From the NCBI GenBank assembly GCA_027452205.1, contig DAIDGV010000023.1:62001-126000 (forward strand): a stretch of DNA of 64,000 bases. The letters run 5' to 3'. This document shows, piece by piece, positions 51,488 through 60,520 of this stretch (position 1 is the first letter of the stretch; the number at the start of each line of letters is the position of its first letter). The notes under the pieces were generated by a model. That model was not told where the DNA came from, did no database searches, and worked only from the letters and a program-made list of their open reading frames with translations. The position numbers were made by a program, and so were the translations under genes. The DNA is from a candidate division FCPU426 bacterium (GTDB lineage: Bacteria; Oederibacteriota; Muellerivitia; Muellerivitales; Muellerivitaceae).

Positions 51488-52186
51488 TTGAAAAAAATAA
51501 AATGGGCGGGTTATAAAAATCCGCGCGACCTCCAGATCGCGGCGCTGATCCACGAATTCCGCGGGCCGCTGACGGCCTTGAACGCCCTGGTCCAGTTGTT
51601 CCCTGAAAAAAAGGGCGACCCGCGTTTCATGCGGTCCTTCCAACCCATGATGCTCCAGCAGATCGACCGTTTGATCGGCATGATGGAGGGTTTGGCGGAT
51701 ATGCGGCGGGCCCGGAAAAGGGCCGCCGATACGATCGATCTCTCGGAACTGGTGAGCAACTCGGTCCGGGAGTTGGAGATCCTCTTCGCGGCCAAGAACG
51801 TCCGGTTGAAGGTGAAGGCTGTTCCGGGGCTTTATTTAAGGGGCGACCAGGAACAACTGACAAGCCTGGTGTGGAACCTGGCGCAAAACGCCCTGGAATC
51901 GGTGGCCCCCCGGGGAAGGGTATGGGTCTCCACCAGCCGGGTCACCCGGCCGGGTCATTCCGGTCCCTGGTTGGAATTGAACGTGAGGGACGACGGCCCG
52001 GGGATACCGAAGAAATGGTTCAAGAAAATATTCGGCCCTTATTTTTCCACCAAGGGCCCGGGCAATGGACTGGGCCTGGCCATTTGCAAAAGGGTGGTGA
52101 AGCAGCACCGGGGGCACATCAAGGTCAGCTCTTCCCAAAAAGAAACGCTGTTCCAAGTCCGCCTTCCGGCGGCCCGGAAGGGTTGA
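51488..52186 (+). CDS. Short soluble histidine kinase
   Basis: A 232-residue kinase core starting at TTG, 25 bp after the NtrC-like gene. It has HisKA (ALIHEFRGPLTALNALV), an N box (VWNLAQNALESV), G1 (RDDGPGIPKKW) and G2 (GPGNGLGLAICKRVV), with no sensor or membrane domain. It therefore needs a partner for input or is recruited by another protein. Co-directional packing with the NtrC-like regulator suggests it phosphorylates that receiver. Confidence 0.83.
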   Translation: MKKIKWAGYKNPRDLQIAALIHEFRGPLTALNALVQLFPEKKGDPRFMRSFQPMMLQQIDRLIGMMEGLADMRRARKRAADTIDLSELVSNSVRELEILFAAKNVRLKVKAVPGLYLRGDQEQLTSLVWNLAQNALESVAPRGRVWVSTSRVTRPGHSGPWLELNVRDDGPGIPKKWFKKIFGPYFSTKGPGNGLGLAICKRVVKQHRGHIKVSSSQKETLFQVRLPAARKG

Positions 52187-52243
52187 CCGGAAAGCCCTTG
52201 GGGGCTTTCGGCGGCCGGTGAATGCATCCTTGAGGGAGCGCGC

Positions 52244-52825
52244 ATGAAGAAAAAAACTCATATCCTAATCCTGGAGAAACCCACCCCGTTCCGCGACCGG
52301 TTGAAAGCGGTTTGTGCCGAAGTGGGCAAGGCCTGGGTGGCGGATGACCTGAAAATGGCCCAAGGATTGATCTCGCGAAGGTCCTTCCGGCTTTTGCTCT
52401 TGGATTGGGACCTCATCCGGACGGACCTGGCCGATCTTTCCCGGGTGCTGGACATCTTCCAGCCCCATGCCCGGCGGATCGCCCTGTTCACCGCGCCCCA
52501 ACTCCACGAGGTCGTCGCGGCGATGAAATCGGGCATGGACGATGTCCTGTGGCTGGCGCAAAACTCCTCGGTGTTAAGGGACAAGCTGACCGCTTCGCTG
52601 GCCGCCCCCAAGCCGGTGGCGGCGCAGCATTTTCATATCCCGCAATTGACCCGGTCCCTGGCCGAGCGGGCGGCCTCCAAGAAGATCTCCCTGATCGCCG
52701 CCCGGAAGGAATTCTCAAAAACCTTCCTGAACCAGGTCCTTCTCCAGAAAAGGATGCGCAAATTCCAATTGGCCAACCTGATGAATGTGGCCACCCGCAC
52801 CCTGCGCCGTCATCTGATGAAATAA
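52244..52825 (+). CDS. Degenerate receiver with C-terminal Fis-like HTH
   Basis: A 193-residue protein with GAGGGAGCGC upstream. The first 120 residues have receiver topology (ILILEKPTPFRDRLKAV, LLLLDWDLIRTD, IALFTAPQ), but the acidic pair is replaced by Glu-Lys and the switch Lys is missing, so it is probably not phosphorylated normally, although one Asp remains. The tail (RKFQLANLMNVATRTLRRHLMK) is a short Fis-type HTH like that of the NtrC-like gene two positions upstream. It may be a constitutive or ligand-tuned DNA-binding partner. It ends the eight-gene signalling block; a palindromic repeat follows. Confidence 0.68.
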   Translation: MKKKTHILILEKPTPFRDRLKAVCAEVGKAWVADDLKMAQGLISRRSFRLLLLDWDLIRTDLADLSRVLDIFQPHARRIALFTAPQLHEVVAAMKSGMDDVLWLAQNSSVLRDKLTASLAAPKPVAAQHFHIPQLTRSLAERAASKKISLIAARKEFSKTFLNQVLLQKRMRKFQLANLMNVATRTLRRHLMK

Positions 52826-52867
52826 AACCTTAATATCGAACCCTCTTAAAATGATTTTTATCATTTC

Positions 52868-53045
52868 CCCCAAAACCCAAAACAAAGGCCGTTTGAACCA
52901 CAAAGGGCACCAAGTTCACCAAGAAGGCCAAGGCAAGATGGGATCAAAAGGGTTTTTAAACAATTGTCTTTCGTCGTTCTTGGTGCCCTTGGTGCCTTCG
53001 TGGTGAAATAGATTTTTCTAGTTCTAAGGTTTATCGGCTGTTGCT
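52868..53045. repeat. Long-hairpin interspersed repeat, family 1, copy 1
   Basis: Starts CCAAAACCCAAAACAAAGG and contains GAACCACAAAGGGCACCAAG with, 80 bp later, a near-complementary CTTGGTGCCCTTGGTGCC. The two arms would fold into a long stem. Three further copies are at 56305, 56504 and 61124. Short frames in such repeats are spurious. Confidence 0.75.
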
Positions 53046-53059
53046 TTGCGGAAAGCGCC

Positions 53060-53848
53060 CTATTTGTCTTTCGCTTCCGCCGGGCCCCAGGTCCAATAAA
53101 GCCCCAAATAAGTAACGGTCGTATCCTGCCCGACGATCGAATGCCCGCCGGAGAACAGAAGACTGAAGTTCGGCGAGAAATTGAACTGACCGCCGATGTT
53201 GACCAGGAGGAATCCTTGGTTGCTGTCCATGTCCTGGCCCTGGGCGAAAAGTTCCCCTCCCAAGGTCAACGAACTATCCAGGTCCCTCTGCAGAAGCCAA
53301 CCGCCAAAGGGGTAGTTGCGCATCCCGGCGGCGGCATTGAAGGCGTAACCGCCCCCGCCATAGGTGGTCCAGGGGCCCCAGCTTTTTTGCATCCAAAGGG
53401 GGAACTTATACCAGGCCAGGCCGTTGCCCAATCCGTTGCCGGGGTTGCCGGTGGGGATCTCCACCATGGGGAAGATCCCCACTTGCGGGCTGTTGTCGCT
53501 TTCTTTAATGAAACGGAACTTGATCCCCATTTCGGTGTCGCCCAAACCATAAACGGAAGGGTTTCCGGGGGTCGATAGGGAGGTCAGTCCGCTAATGACA
53601 TGTAACTGAACATCGGACAGGGGACCCCAATTGAACTCCGCGGCGGGCCCCTGAATGGTGACGCTTCCCAGGGAAGCGAGCGAGGACTCGAAAATATAGA
53701 ATTCAAAGTGGTTCAGGTCCACCGGCTCCGGGTCGTCCGTTAAAAAGGGAGGTCCCGCCCATAGGGGGAAGGCGGTGAAGGTCAAAAAAACCGTGAGGAA
53801 AAGGAATTTCATCAAAGGTCCGAACCCCGATGTTTTTGCCCGACTCAT
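53060..53848 (-). CDS. Putative outer-membrane protein (phenol-pathway MetA-like/transporter family)
   Basis: A 262-residue exported protein with a signal peptide (LMKFLFLTVFLTFTAFPLWAG). The mature N-terminus PPFLTDDPEPVDLNHFEFYIF is the signature of a widespread family of predicted outer-membrane barrels loosely named after the MetA phenol-degradation protein. Alternating strands follow (VQLHVISGLTSL, MGIKFRFIKESDNSPQVGIFPMVEIPTG) and the C-terminus is TVTYLGLYWTWGPAEAKDK. The family has no established substrate. It stands alone between two repeat-rich gaps; repeat family 1 lies immediately downstream. Confidence 0.72.
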   Translation of the reverse strand: MSRAKTSGFGPLMKFLFLTVFLTFTAFPLWAGPPFLTDDPEPVDLNHFEFYIFESSLASLGSVTIQGPAAEFNWGPLSDVQLHVISGLTSLSTPGNPSVYGLGDTEMGIKFRFIKESDNSPQVGIFPMVEIPTGNPGNGLGNGLAWYKFPLWMQKSWGPWTTYGGGGYAFNAAAGMRNYPFGGWLLQRDLDSSLTLGGELFAQGQDMDSNQGFLLVNIGGQFNFSPNFSLLFSGGHSIVGQDTTVTYLGLYWTWGPAEAKDK

Positions 53849-53944
53849 TGAACCCTACCCCAGCTTCGATTTAAAACCCGGCCTAAAGTATAGGGGATTT
53901 CATATTTTAGCCATAGGGAAGGAGCCGTCATGAAAGTCGCTTAT

Positions 53945-54390
53945 GGTCTTTTGCTTTCATCCCCTGTATCCCCCGCATCCGTGGCTAGAAATCCCTTTTA
54001 TCCTTTGCCTTTAACCCAAAACCAAAACTTGTTTAGCCACAGATTCATAGGATAAACAACAAGATGGAATCGTTTTGGCCGCAGATCCACGCAAATGAAC
54101 GCAGATAAGCTTTTTGTTTTCGGCTTTAATGGCGTCGATCGGCGTCAATTTGTGGCTTGGGTTCATTCCATATATCCCCTGCATCCGTGGCTAGATCGGT
54201 TTTGCCTAGGCCGTTCTTCGTCTTTTGACGGCCTGCCTTTATTTTTAAAACCAAAGAGTTTTATTATTTATCTGCGTCCATCCGCGGCCAATTGGTTTTG
54301 CCTGGACCGTTCATCCCCTGTATCCCCTGCATCTGTGGCAAGAAATGCCTTTATCCTTTGCCTTGACCCCTTTGTTTTGTGTCCTTGCTG
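53945..54390. repeat. Interspersed repeat family 2 (CCCCTGCATCCGTGGC-type), several degenerate units
   Basis: Several forms of ATCCCCTGCATCCGTGGC and its complement GCCACAGAT occur between 53958 and 54390, with filler such as TTTATCCTTTGCCTT repeated. The same family appears at 61308-61412. The frame 54095-54553 lies mostly in this material and is rejected as a gene. The remainder of the gap to 54530 shows nothing else. Confidence 0.65.
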
Positions 54391-54530
54391 CTCGTGGGCG
54401 GGGCCGCTACGCGGCCGAATCCTGGTTGAAAGTGAAACCGAAATTGAAAAAGCGATTGCTGTTGGCGTAAGGGCCGGAGGGCCCTTCCTTCACGCGCTGT
54501 CCGGTTTTTTCACCCTTGAAAGAGGCGGGC

Positions 54531-56159
54531 TCAGATCACCAGGGAGTTGGTGAGGGGAAGGTCGGGGACGATCGAAGTGATCGCCGTTCTGACCCGGGGG
54601 TCGCCGTCCTTTTTCAAGATCGAGATCTCCGTATCCAGCCGGCCCAGCACGAAATCCTTGAAGGGCCCGAAATGCAAATAAAGGGCCATGAGGGAAACGG
54701 CGTTCCGCAGGACTTTGGGGTTCCTGAACAGGCAAACCAAAAAGACTTTCCAGAAATAAAAACGGGTCTTGGCGGGCATTCCCAGTTTGGCGATGAGCCG
54801 GGAAAAGGACCGCAAGTCCCGCAGTTGATGGCTCAGGGGCAGTCTCATCCGTTTTTTCGAGCAATCCTGCATCAGGGCCAGCCGCAGGATACGGTTGAAA
54901 TATTTGTCCGGGGCCAGGGATTCGCTCACCACCCGGCGGAAATCGTTCAGGATGTCGAACCGGGGCCGCAGGGTGGTGTAGTTCAGACCGGCCACGCATT
55001 GGCAGGCGGTCTGGTCCGGCGGGACCTCGAAATGATCGTCCAACCGGCCTTCCCGGGAAAGCCTTTTGGTCAACTGGGTGTTGGGCAGGGCGAACAACAG
55101 CCCCACCATGTTCACGGGGATCGAGGTGGCCTCGATGCTGTTCAAGATGGCCTGGGATACATCCCCCTTTTCGGCGTCGAAGCCGATGATGTAACCGGCG
55201 TTGACGATCATGCCGTGGCGCATGATCTTGTGGATGCTGTCCGCGATGGATCGGTGGGTGTTCTGGCGCTTTTGGGTGGAAAGCAGCGTCTCCTCATTGG
55301 GGTTCTCGATGCCCACGAAGAGCCAGTTGAATCCGGCCTCCTGCATCAGGTTCATCAAGTCCTCGTCGTCGGCCAGGTTCATCGAGGCCTCGGTGCTGAA
55401 CTCGAAGGGCCAACGGTGGTCCTGGAGCCATTGAATGATGTGGGGCAGCAGCAGTTTGACCTCTTTTTTGTTCCCGATGAAATTGTCGTCCACGATGTCG
55501 ATATGGCCCCGGTACCCCAGGTCATAAAGGCTTTGCAGTTCGGTCAGGACCTGGCGGGTGTTCTTGCCCCGGGGAACCCGGCCAAAAAGCTCGATGATGT
55601 CGCAGAACTCGCACATGAAGGGGCATCCGCGGTTCCATTGGATGCCCACATGAAGGTAATTCTCGAACTTCAGCAGGTCGAAGCGGGGCGTGGGACTTTC
55701 GGCCATGACGGCCCGGACCCCGCCTGATTCGTAACGGTGATGGGCCTCTCCCCGGGCCAGGTCGGCCAAAAAGGGCGGCATCGTCACCTCGGCCTCGCCC
55801 AGGATCAGGTAGTCCGCCTTGTCGTAAAGATGGGGGCTGGAGGTGGCGTCGGGCCCGCCGACGATCACGGTCTTGCCCAGGGCCTTGAAGTGGTCGATCA
55901 GGCGGATGTGGTCCGGTTGTTGGGAGATCATGCCGCCGAGAAAGACCATCTGGGCCCATTCGACGTCCTTGGGGTCCAACTCCTCGGCGTTCAGGTCGTT
56001 CAGCCGCACTTCCCAGTCGGGGGGAAGCATGGCGGCCACCGTGATGAGCCCCAGGGGGGAAGCGGGATATTTGGCCCCGGCGGCCTCGCAGGTCGCCCGG
56101 TAGTTCCAAAAGGATTGGGAGGTGAAGTGGGGGTAGACGAATAAACAGCGGGGCGCCAT
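54531..56159 (-). CDS. B12-binding radical SAM protein (HpnP-like family)
   Basis: A 542-residue cytosolic enzyme. Residues 1-140 are a cobalamin-binding Rossmann domain (FVYPHFTSQSFW, SPLGLITVAAMLP, VIVGGPDATSSP, YLILGEAE). The radical SAM core begins at about 175 with the iron-sulfur motif CPFMCEFCDI, then DIVDDNFIGNKKE and FSTEASMNLADD. The C-terminal 200 residues resemble the DUF4070 region found in HpnP-type C-methylases. HpnP methylates hopanoids at C-2; other family members act on other substrates, and no squalene-hopene gene is in this window, so the substrate is open. Repeat copies separate it from the GT9 gene on the same strand. Confidence 0.85.
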   Translation of the reverse strand: MAPRCLFVYPHFTSQSFWNYRATCEAAGAKYPASPLGLITVAAMLPPDWEVRLNDLNAEELDPKDVEWAQMVFLGGMISQQPDHIRLIDHFKALGKTVIVGGPDATSSPHLYDKADYLILGEAEVTMPPFLADLARGEAHHRYESGGVRAVMAESPTPRFDLLKFENYLHVGIQWNRGCPFMCEFCDIIELFGRVPRGKNTRQVLTELQSLYDLGYRGHIDIVDDNFIGNKKEVKLLLPHIIQWLQDHRWPFEFSTEASMNLADDEDLMNLMQEAGFNWLFVGIENPNEETLLSTQKRQNTHRSIADSIHKIMRHGMIVNAGYIIGFDAEKGDVSQAILNSIEATSIPVNMVGLLFALPNTQLTKRLSREGRLDDHFEVPPDQTACQCVAGLNYTTLRPRFDILNDFRRVVSESLAPDKYFNRILRLALMQDCSKKRMRLPLSHQLRDLRSFSRLIAKLGMPAKTRFYFWKVFLVCLFRNPKVLRNAVSLMALYLHFGPFKDFVLGRLDTEISILKKDGDPRVRTAITSIVPDLPLTNSLVI

Positions 56160-56304
56160 GAAGTTTTTTTCTTTCGGAAGTCCGGGATGAGAAAGGGAAC
56201 TTTCGGGTCCCCATCGGCGGCGGGTTTGGAACGATTGGAGGATATTAGGGGGTCTTCCGGATATCCCTTTATGAGAAATGTCATAGAGGGCGGCTTTTCA
56301 ACTG

Positions 56305-56500
56305 CCCCAAAACCCAAAACAAAGGCCGTTTGAACCACAAAGGGCACCAAGTTCACCAAGAAAGGCCAAGGCAAGATGGGATTAAAAGGATTTTTTAACA
56401 ATTGTCTTTCGTTGTTCTTGGTGAACTTGGTGTCTTGGTGGTGAAATGGATTTTTCTAGTTCTAAGGTTTGTCGGCGGTTGCTTTTGATCTTTTGTCTTT
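56305..56500. repeat. Long-hairpin interspersed repeat, family 1, copy 2
   Basis: Opens CCCCAAAACCCAAAACAAAGG and repeats the CACCAAGTTCACCAAGAAAGG arm with a matching CTTGGTGAACTTGGTGTC arm. It is directly followed by copy 3. Confidence 0.78.
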
Positions 56501-56503
56501 ACC

Positions 56504-56682
56504 CCGAGAACCCAAAACAAAGGCCGTTTGAACCACCAAGGGCACCAAGTTCACCAAGAAAGGCCAAGGCAAGATGGGATTAAAAGGGTTTTTAAACAAT
56601 TGTCTTTCGTCGTTCTTGGTGAACTTGGTGTCTTGGTGGTGAAATGGATTTTTTAGTTCTAAGGTTTATCGGCGGTTGTTTT
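56504..56682. repeat. Long-hairpin interspersed repeat, family 1, copy 3
   Basis: Nearly identical to copy 2 and in the same orientation, so the two form a tandem pair between the radical SAM and GT9 genes. Confidence 0.78.
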
Positions 56683-56694
56683 GCCGCCGGTGAG

Positions 56695-57990
56695 TCAAAA
56701 ATGCGACCACTTTAAATGAAGCCGGATATCCGACAGGATCTTCTCCACGTTCAAAGACTCGAAACAGCGCACTTCCTCGCAGGTTTTCGCCATCTTGTTC
56801 ATGCAGGTGATATTGCGGCAGGAACTTTCCGAGACATAACAGCGCGAAGGGGCGTTCTGGTCCGCGGGCGGGAACCGCGGGTCGGTGGAGTCGTAACCCG
56901 ACATGCGGGCGTTGGTGGCCCCGAAGACCGAGACCACGAAGGTCCGGTTCCGGAAAGGAACGTTCCCGCTCCGGGACAACTTCTTGGCCGCGGCGATATG
57001 CAGGGGGCCCGTATCGCCGGAAATGAAGACATGGGCGAAATCCACTAAAGCCGCGTAAGCGTCCAGCGCCAGGGTCTTGGGGACGATGGTCAAGCGGGAC
57101 CTTTCCTCCCCGGTGAGCTGTTCCTCCAACTGCCGCTCGATGTCCTTGGCGGTAAAACCCGAGCCCAACAGCACATGGCCCCCCAGCGCCAGCAGGCCCC
57201 GCAGCAGGGCCAATTGGTATTTGAACAGCATGCGGTTGTAACGCGAAGCGGTGTCGGGGTTGAGGAAGAACAGTCGCTGGTCCCGGGGAACCCCGTTCTC
57301 CGCCAAAAAGCCTTGGGCCTGGTCAAAAGCCCCGTCGGAGAGGGTGACCGGGAAACCGGTGAAAGGTTTGGTCCTTTTTTTCACGGCGACCTGGCGCAGC
57401 AAATTCGCGGGCAGGTCATAGGTCTGGTACATGAAGTGGCAATAGCCCTCGTCGCGGGTCAGGTTCAAAAGCACATCGGGCGCGGCGGTGACCATGTTGA
57501 GCACCTTCCGGCCCCCGGGGGTTATTTGTTTGTCGCCGATGAAGGGGCAGCAGTTCAAATAAAGGTCATATTGGTTTTCACGGACCAGTGCCCGGACCGC
57601 CTCCAGGTCCGCCGGGTTGGGGAACCGCTCGCCGGTGAAGACCGGGTAAAGATGGGATATTTCCGGGTTGCCCTCGAAAAGGCAGGCCACGGACTTTTTG
57701 ACCACGTAATCGATCCGGGCGCCGGGGAAATAGTCCCGGAAGGCCGATACTCCCCCGGCGGCCAGGATGGAATCCCCGATGTGGATGTCCGAGATCACCA
57801 GGATCTTTTGGAACGACGGCACCGACCGGACGATCCGAAGGTTGTGCCTTTCGCTCAAACCCTTGACCAGTTTGTTGCCGATGGCGGGGATGAGGGTGTG
57901 GTCGAACAGCCAAGCGCCTTCCCGTGGGAATTGGGCGGTGAGCTTGCTGGTCAGGTCGAAAAAAGCGCTGGAGATCGAGTTGTCGAGCAT
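56695..57990 (-). CDS. Glycosyltransferase family 9 (heptosyltransferase-like)
   Basis: A 431-residue protein with GT-B fold. The N-terminal half has ILVISDIHIGDSILAAGGVSAFRDYFPGARIDYVV, matching the GT9 pattern where the protein meets its acceptor, and the C-terminal half has FAHVFISGDTGPLHIAAA, the GT9 donor-site signature, then VVSVFGAT. It probably adds heptose or a related sugar to the lipopolysaccharide core. The C-terminal 80 residues are Cys-rich (CYVSESSCRNITCMNKMAKTCEEVRC), which is not usual for GT9 and might bind metal. Its ATG lies four bases after the acyltransferase stop, so the two are coupled, joining lipid and sugar steps of envelope synthesis. Confidence 0.85.
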   Translation of the reverse strand: MLDNSISSAFFDLTSKLTAQFPREGAWLFDHTLIPAIGNKLVKGLSERHNLRIVRSVPSFQKILVISDIHIGDSILAAGGVSAFRDYFPGARIDYVVKKSVACLFEGNPEISHLYPVFTGERFPNPADLEAVRALVRENQYDLYLNCCPFIGDKQITPGGRKVLNMVTAAPDVLLNLTRDEGYCHFMYQTYDLPANLLRQVAVKKRTKPFTGFPVTLSDGAFDQAQGFLAENGVPRDQRLFFLNPDTASRYNRMLFKYQLALLRGLLALGGHVLLGSGFTAKDIERQLEEQLTGEERSRLTIVPKTLALDAYAALVDFAHVFISGDTGPLHIAAAKKLSRSGNVPFRNRTFVVSVFGATNARMSGYDSTDPRFPPADQNAPSRCYVSESSCRNITCMNKMAKTCEEVRCFESLNVEKILSDIRLHLKWSHF

Positions 57991-57994
57991 GGGC

Positions 57995-58636
57995 TTAACC
58001 TAACGCAAGAGGGGATCGGGCCGGGGCGGGCCGCAGTTGTCCGATGTGTTCCATCAGCCGGTCGGTGATCCGGTTGTAGGTGTTCTTTTCCGGTCCCTTC
58101 TCATACAGGTCCTCCAGGGGAATGGCCGGGCCGAAGGTGATGGAAACCCGGCCCGGGCCGGGGAAAGCCTTGCCCTTGGGATAGCACTCAAAGGTGCCGT
58201 CGATATAAGCGGGGATCACCGGGACCCGGGCGTTGTAAAGCAGCATTCCCGAACCTCTTTTGCCGGGCTGCAGCTCACCTGTCGGGGTCCGGGTGCCTTC
58301 AGGAAAAAATCCAACGGGTTTGCCGGACCGCAGCAAACGGTGAAAGGTCTGGATGGCGCTCTCGTCCAACACGCCCCTTTTCACCGGGAAGGCGTTGCAC
58401 TGGGTGAGGAACCATCCGAAGAACCAATTGCGGAAAAGTTCCGCCTTCGCCATGAAATAGAGCTCCCGTTTTTTACTGGCCCAGTCCACCAAAAAGGGGT
58501 CCAGGTAGCTGGCGTGATTGATGACCGTCACGAAGGGCCCGGTGGACGGGATGTTCCCGGCGCCATGGACTTTGACCCGCCAATAAAGAAGCACGAACCA
58601 AGTGGTGAGGAACCGGATCTTAGGGAATGAAGCCAT
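57995..58636 (-). CDS. plsC: 1-acylglycerol-3-phosphate acyltransferase (PlsC family)
   Basis: About 213 residues from the ATG at 58636 with AAAGGA upstream; the open frame extends to 58798. Both acyltransferase motifs are present: NHASYLDPF (NHx4D, catalytic His and Asp) and FPEGTRTPTG (glycerophosphate binding). An N-terminal hydrophobic segment (LTTWFVLLYWRVKV) associates it with the inner membrane. It makes phosphatidic acid, or acylates a related lipid, and is translationally coupled to the GT9 gene. Other PlsC-like acyltransferases, for example for ornithine lipids, look similar. Confidence 0.88.
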   Translation of the reverse strand: MASFPKIRFLTTWFVLLYWRVKVHGAGNIPSTGPFVTVINHASYLDPFLVDWASKKRELYFMAKAELFRNWFFGWFLTQCNAFPVKRGVLDESAIQTFHRLLRSGKPVGFFPEGTRTPTGELQPGKRGSGMLLYNARVPVIPAYIDGTFECYPKGKAFPGPGRVSITFGPAIPLEDLYEKGPEKNTYNRITDRLMEHIGQLRPAPARSPLALG

Positions 58637-58893
58637 TCCAAATCCTTTCAAAGGGTTTGCGCGCCCGCCTGTCTGGAGAGCCGCTGGGCCGCCATTTTGA
58701 AAGGAAATTTGTAAAGGCTTTGTGATATTCGTCACATAGCATCCCGGAAAAATATTGTTTAATTCCGGGAGTTTCGCCGCGCGGGAAGCCGCTCTCAACC
58801 CTCTAAGTGGAAAAACGTTTCATTCCATCCATATAGAAGTGAGTCCCGCAAGATAGCTGTTGTTTTTGAATTCATCGACACCAAGGAGAAAGC

Positions 58894-60315
58894 ATGAAAG
58901 AACCGGTCGTTATTCAGGGTGGCATGGGCATCGGGGTGTCCAATTGGAGGCTGGCCCGGGCGGTTTCGCTTACCGGGCAATTGGGCGTGGTATCGGGCAC
59001 CATCCTTGAGACGATCCTGGCCCGCCGTCTCCAGCAGGGGGACCCGGAGGGCGCCATGCGCCGGGCGCTGCATCATTTCCCCAATCCCCAGATCGCCGAA
59101 AGGATCCTCAAGCGCTATTTCGTCGCCGGCGGCCTGCCCCCGGGCGCGTCCTTCAAGAACCCGCCGATGTATTCCGTCAATCCCTCCCAGGACCTGGTTG
59201 AACTGACCGTCGCCGCCAATTTCACGGAGGTCTACCTGGCCAAGGAAGGCCACTCCGGCCTGGTGGGCATTAATTACCTGGAAAAGATCCAATTGCCGAC
59301 CCTGCCGTCCCTTTACGGGGCCCTTTTGGCGGGGGTGGATTATGTGCTGATGGGGGCGGGCATTCCCAAGGCCATCCCCGCGCTGTTGGACCGGCTGGCC
59401 CTGCACCAGGCGGTCACCCTGAAGCTCAACGTGAAGGGGGCCATCTCGGCGGATGAAGACCTGGTCCGGTTCGATCCCCAGGTCATCCTGGACCCCAGCC
59501 CCGCGCCCTTGAAGCGGCCCAAGTTCCTGGCCATCGTTTCCTCAGAGGTGTTGGGCATCAACCTGGCGAAAAAGTCATCCAGCCATGTGGATGGTTTCGT
59601 CATCGAGGCGCCCACCGCCGGCGGGCACAATGCCCCGCCCCGGGGCCCGCTGCAATTGAGCGAAAAGGGCGAGCCGATTTACGGGCCCAAGGACGCGGTG
59701 GACTTCGCCACTTTCCGCGAGTTGGGCCTGCCTTTTTGGCTGGCCGGCAAGTACGGCGAACCGAACAAAGTGCAAGAAGCCCTGGCCCAGGGCGCGGCGG
59801 GGGTGCAGGTGGGGACCCTGTTCGCCTATTGCGACGAATCGGGCTTCACGGATGTCATCAAACGACAGGCCTTTGAGAAAGCCATGAGGGAAGAGGTGGA
59901 GGTTTTCACCGACCCCCTGGCCTCGCCCACGGGTTTTCCTTTCAAGGTCGTTCAGTTGGAAGGCACCCTGTCGGACCCGGAGGATTACCAGGCCCGGCCC
60001 CGCATGTGTGACCTGGGTTTACTGCGCACACTCTATAAAAGGGAAGACGGCTCGGTGGGTTACCGCTGTCCCGGCGAACCGGTGGATGCTTACCTGCAAA
60101 AGGACGGAAAGATCGAGGAAACCGCCGGGCGTAAATGTATCTGCAACGGGCTGGTGGCCGCGGTGGGATTGGAACAGAACCAAAGATCCGGCTACCGGGA
60201 AAAAGCCCTGGTGACCTCGGGGGACGATATCCCCCGCATCGCCTCGTTGTTGAAGGGCGGCGAGGTGTCTTATACCGCCGCCGACGTGGTGGATTACCTT
60301 CTGGGCCGTGGGTGA
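58894..60315 (+). CDS. Nitronate monooxygenase-family flavoprotein
   Basis: A 473-residue cytosolic FMN enzyme with AAGGAG upstream. It opens VVIQGGMGIGVSNWRLARAVS, the flavin-binding start of the nitropropane-dioxygenase family, with VEAPTAGGH-like EAPTAGGHNAPPRG and GAAGVQVGTLFAYCDESG (phosphate site) later. The family oxidises alkyl nitronates; a long subgroup of about 470 residues like this one has no proven substrate. The C-terminal 80 residues contain Cys (GRKCICNGLVAA) that could form a metal or disulfide site. It is divergent from the acyltransferase gene and stands alone. Confidence 0.88.
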   Translation: MKEPVVIQGGMGIGVSNWRLARAVSLTGQLGVVSGTILETILARRLQQGDPEGAMRRALHHFPNPQIAERILKRYFVAGGLPPGASFKNPPMYSVNPSQDLVELTVAANFTEVYLAKEGHSGLVGINYLEKIQLPTLPSLYGALLAGVDYVLMGAGIPKAIPALLDRLALHQAVTLKLNVKGAISADEDLVRFDPQVILDPSPAPLKRPKFLAIVSSEVLGINLAKKSSSHVDGFVIEAPTAGGHNAPPRGPLQLSEKGEPIYGPKDAVDFATFRELGLPFWLAGKYGEPNKVQEALAQGAAGVQVGTLFAYCDESGFTDVIKRQAFEKAMREEVEVFTDPLASPTGFPFKVVQLEGTLSDPEDYQARPRMCDLGLLRTLYKREDGSVGYRCPGEPVDAYLQKDGKIEETAGRKCICNGLVAAVGLEQNQRSGYREKALVTSGDDIPRIASLLKGGEVSYTAADVVDYLLGRG

Positions 60316-60474
60316 GAATTCAGCGGGGCAGGGGCCTTTTTTTAAGGCCTCACGCGCTTGGAATGTTTTTTGAAGAAGACGGCGAGGGGGCATCCCCTTG
60401 ATGTCCAAGAAACGTCTGTGGTCATATGCCGTTCGGGCCTCCTTTTTTAGATCATCTCGAAAAACCCCTTTACC

Positions 60475-60490
60475 CCGGACTATAGTACGG
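60475..60490. promoter_or_regulatory. MerR-type operator dyad
   Basis: CCGGACTATAGTACGG is a 16-bp dyad with one mismatched pair, resembling the mer operator CCGTAC...GTACGG. It sits 31 bp upstream of the MerR-family gene, where MerR regulators normally bind between stretched -35 and -10 elements. Confidence 0.6.
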
Positions 60491-60520
60491 ACCTTATCCT
60501 TTTTCCTAAGGGAGGGAATC

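Noticed and set aside
54095-54553. 152-residue plus-strand frame
   Set aside because: Mostly made of interspersed repeat family 2; no homology or ribosome binding site visible.
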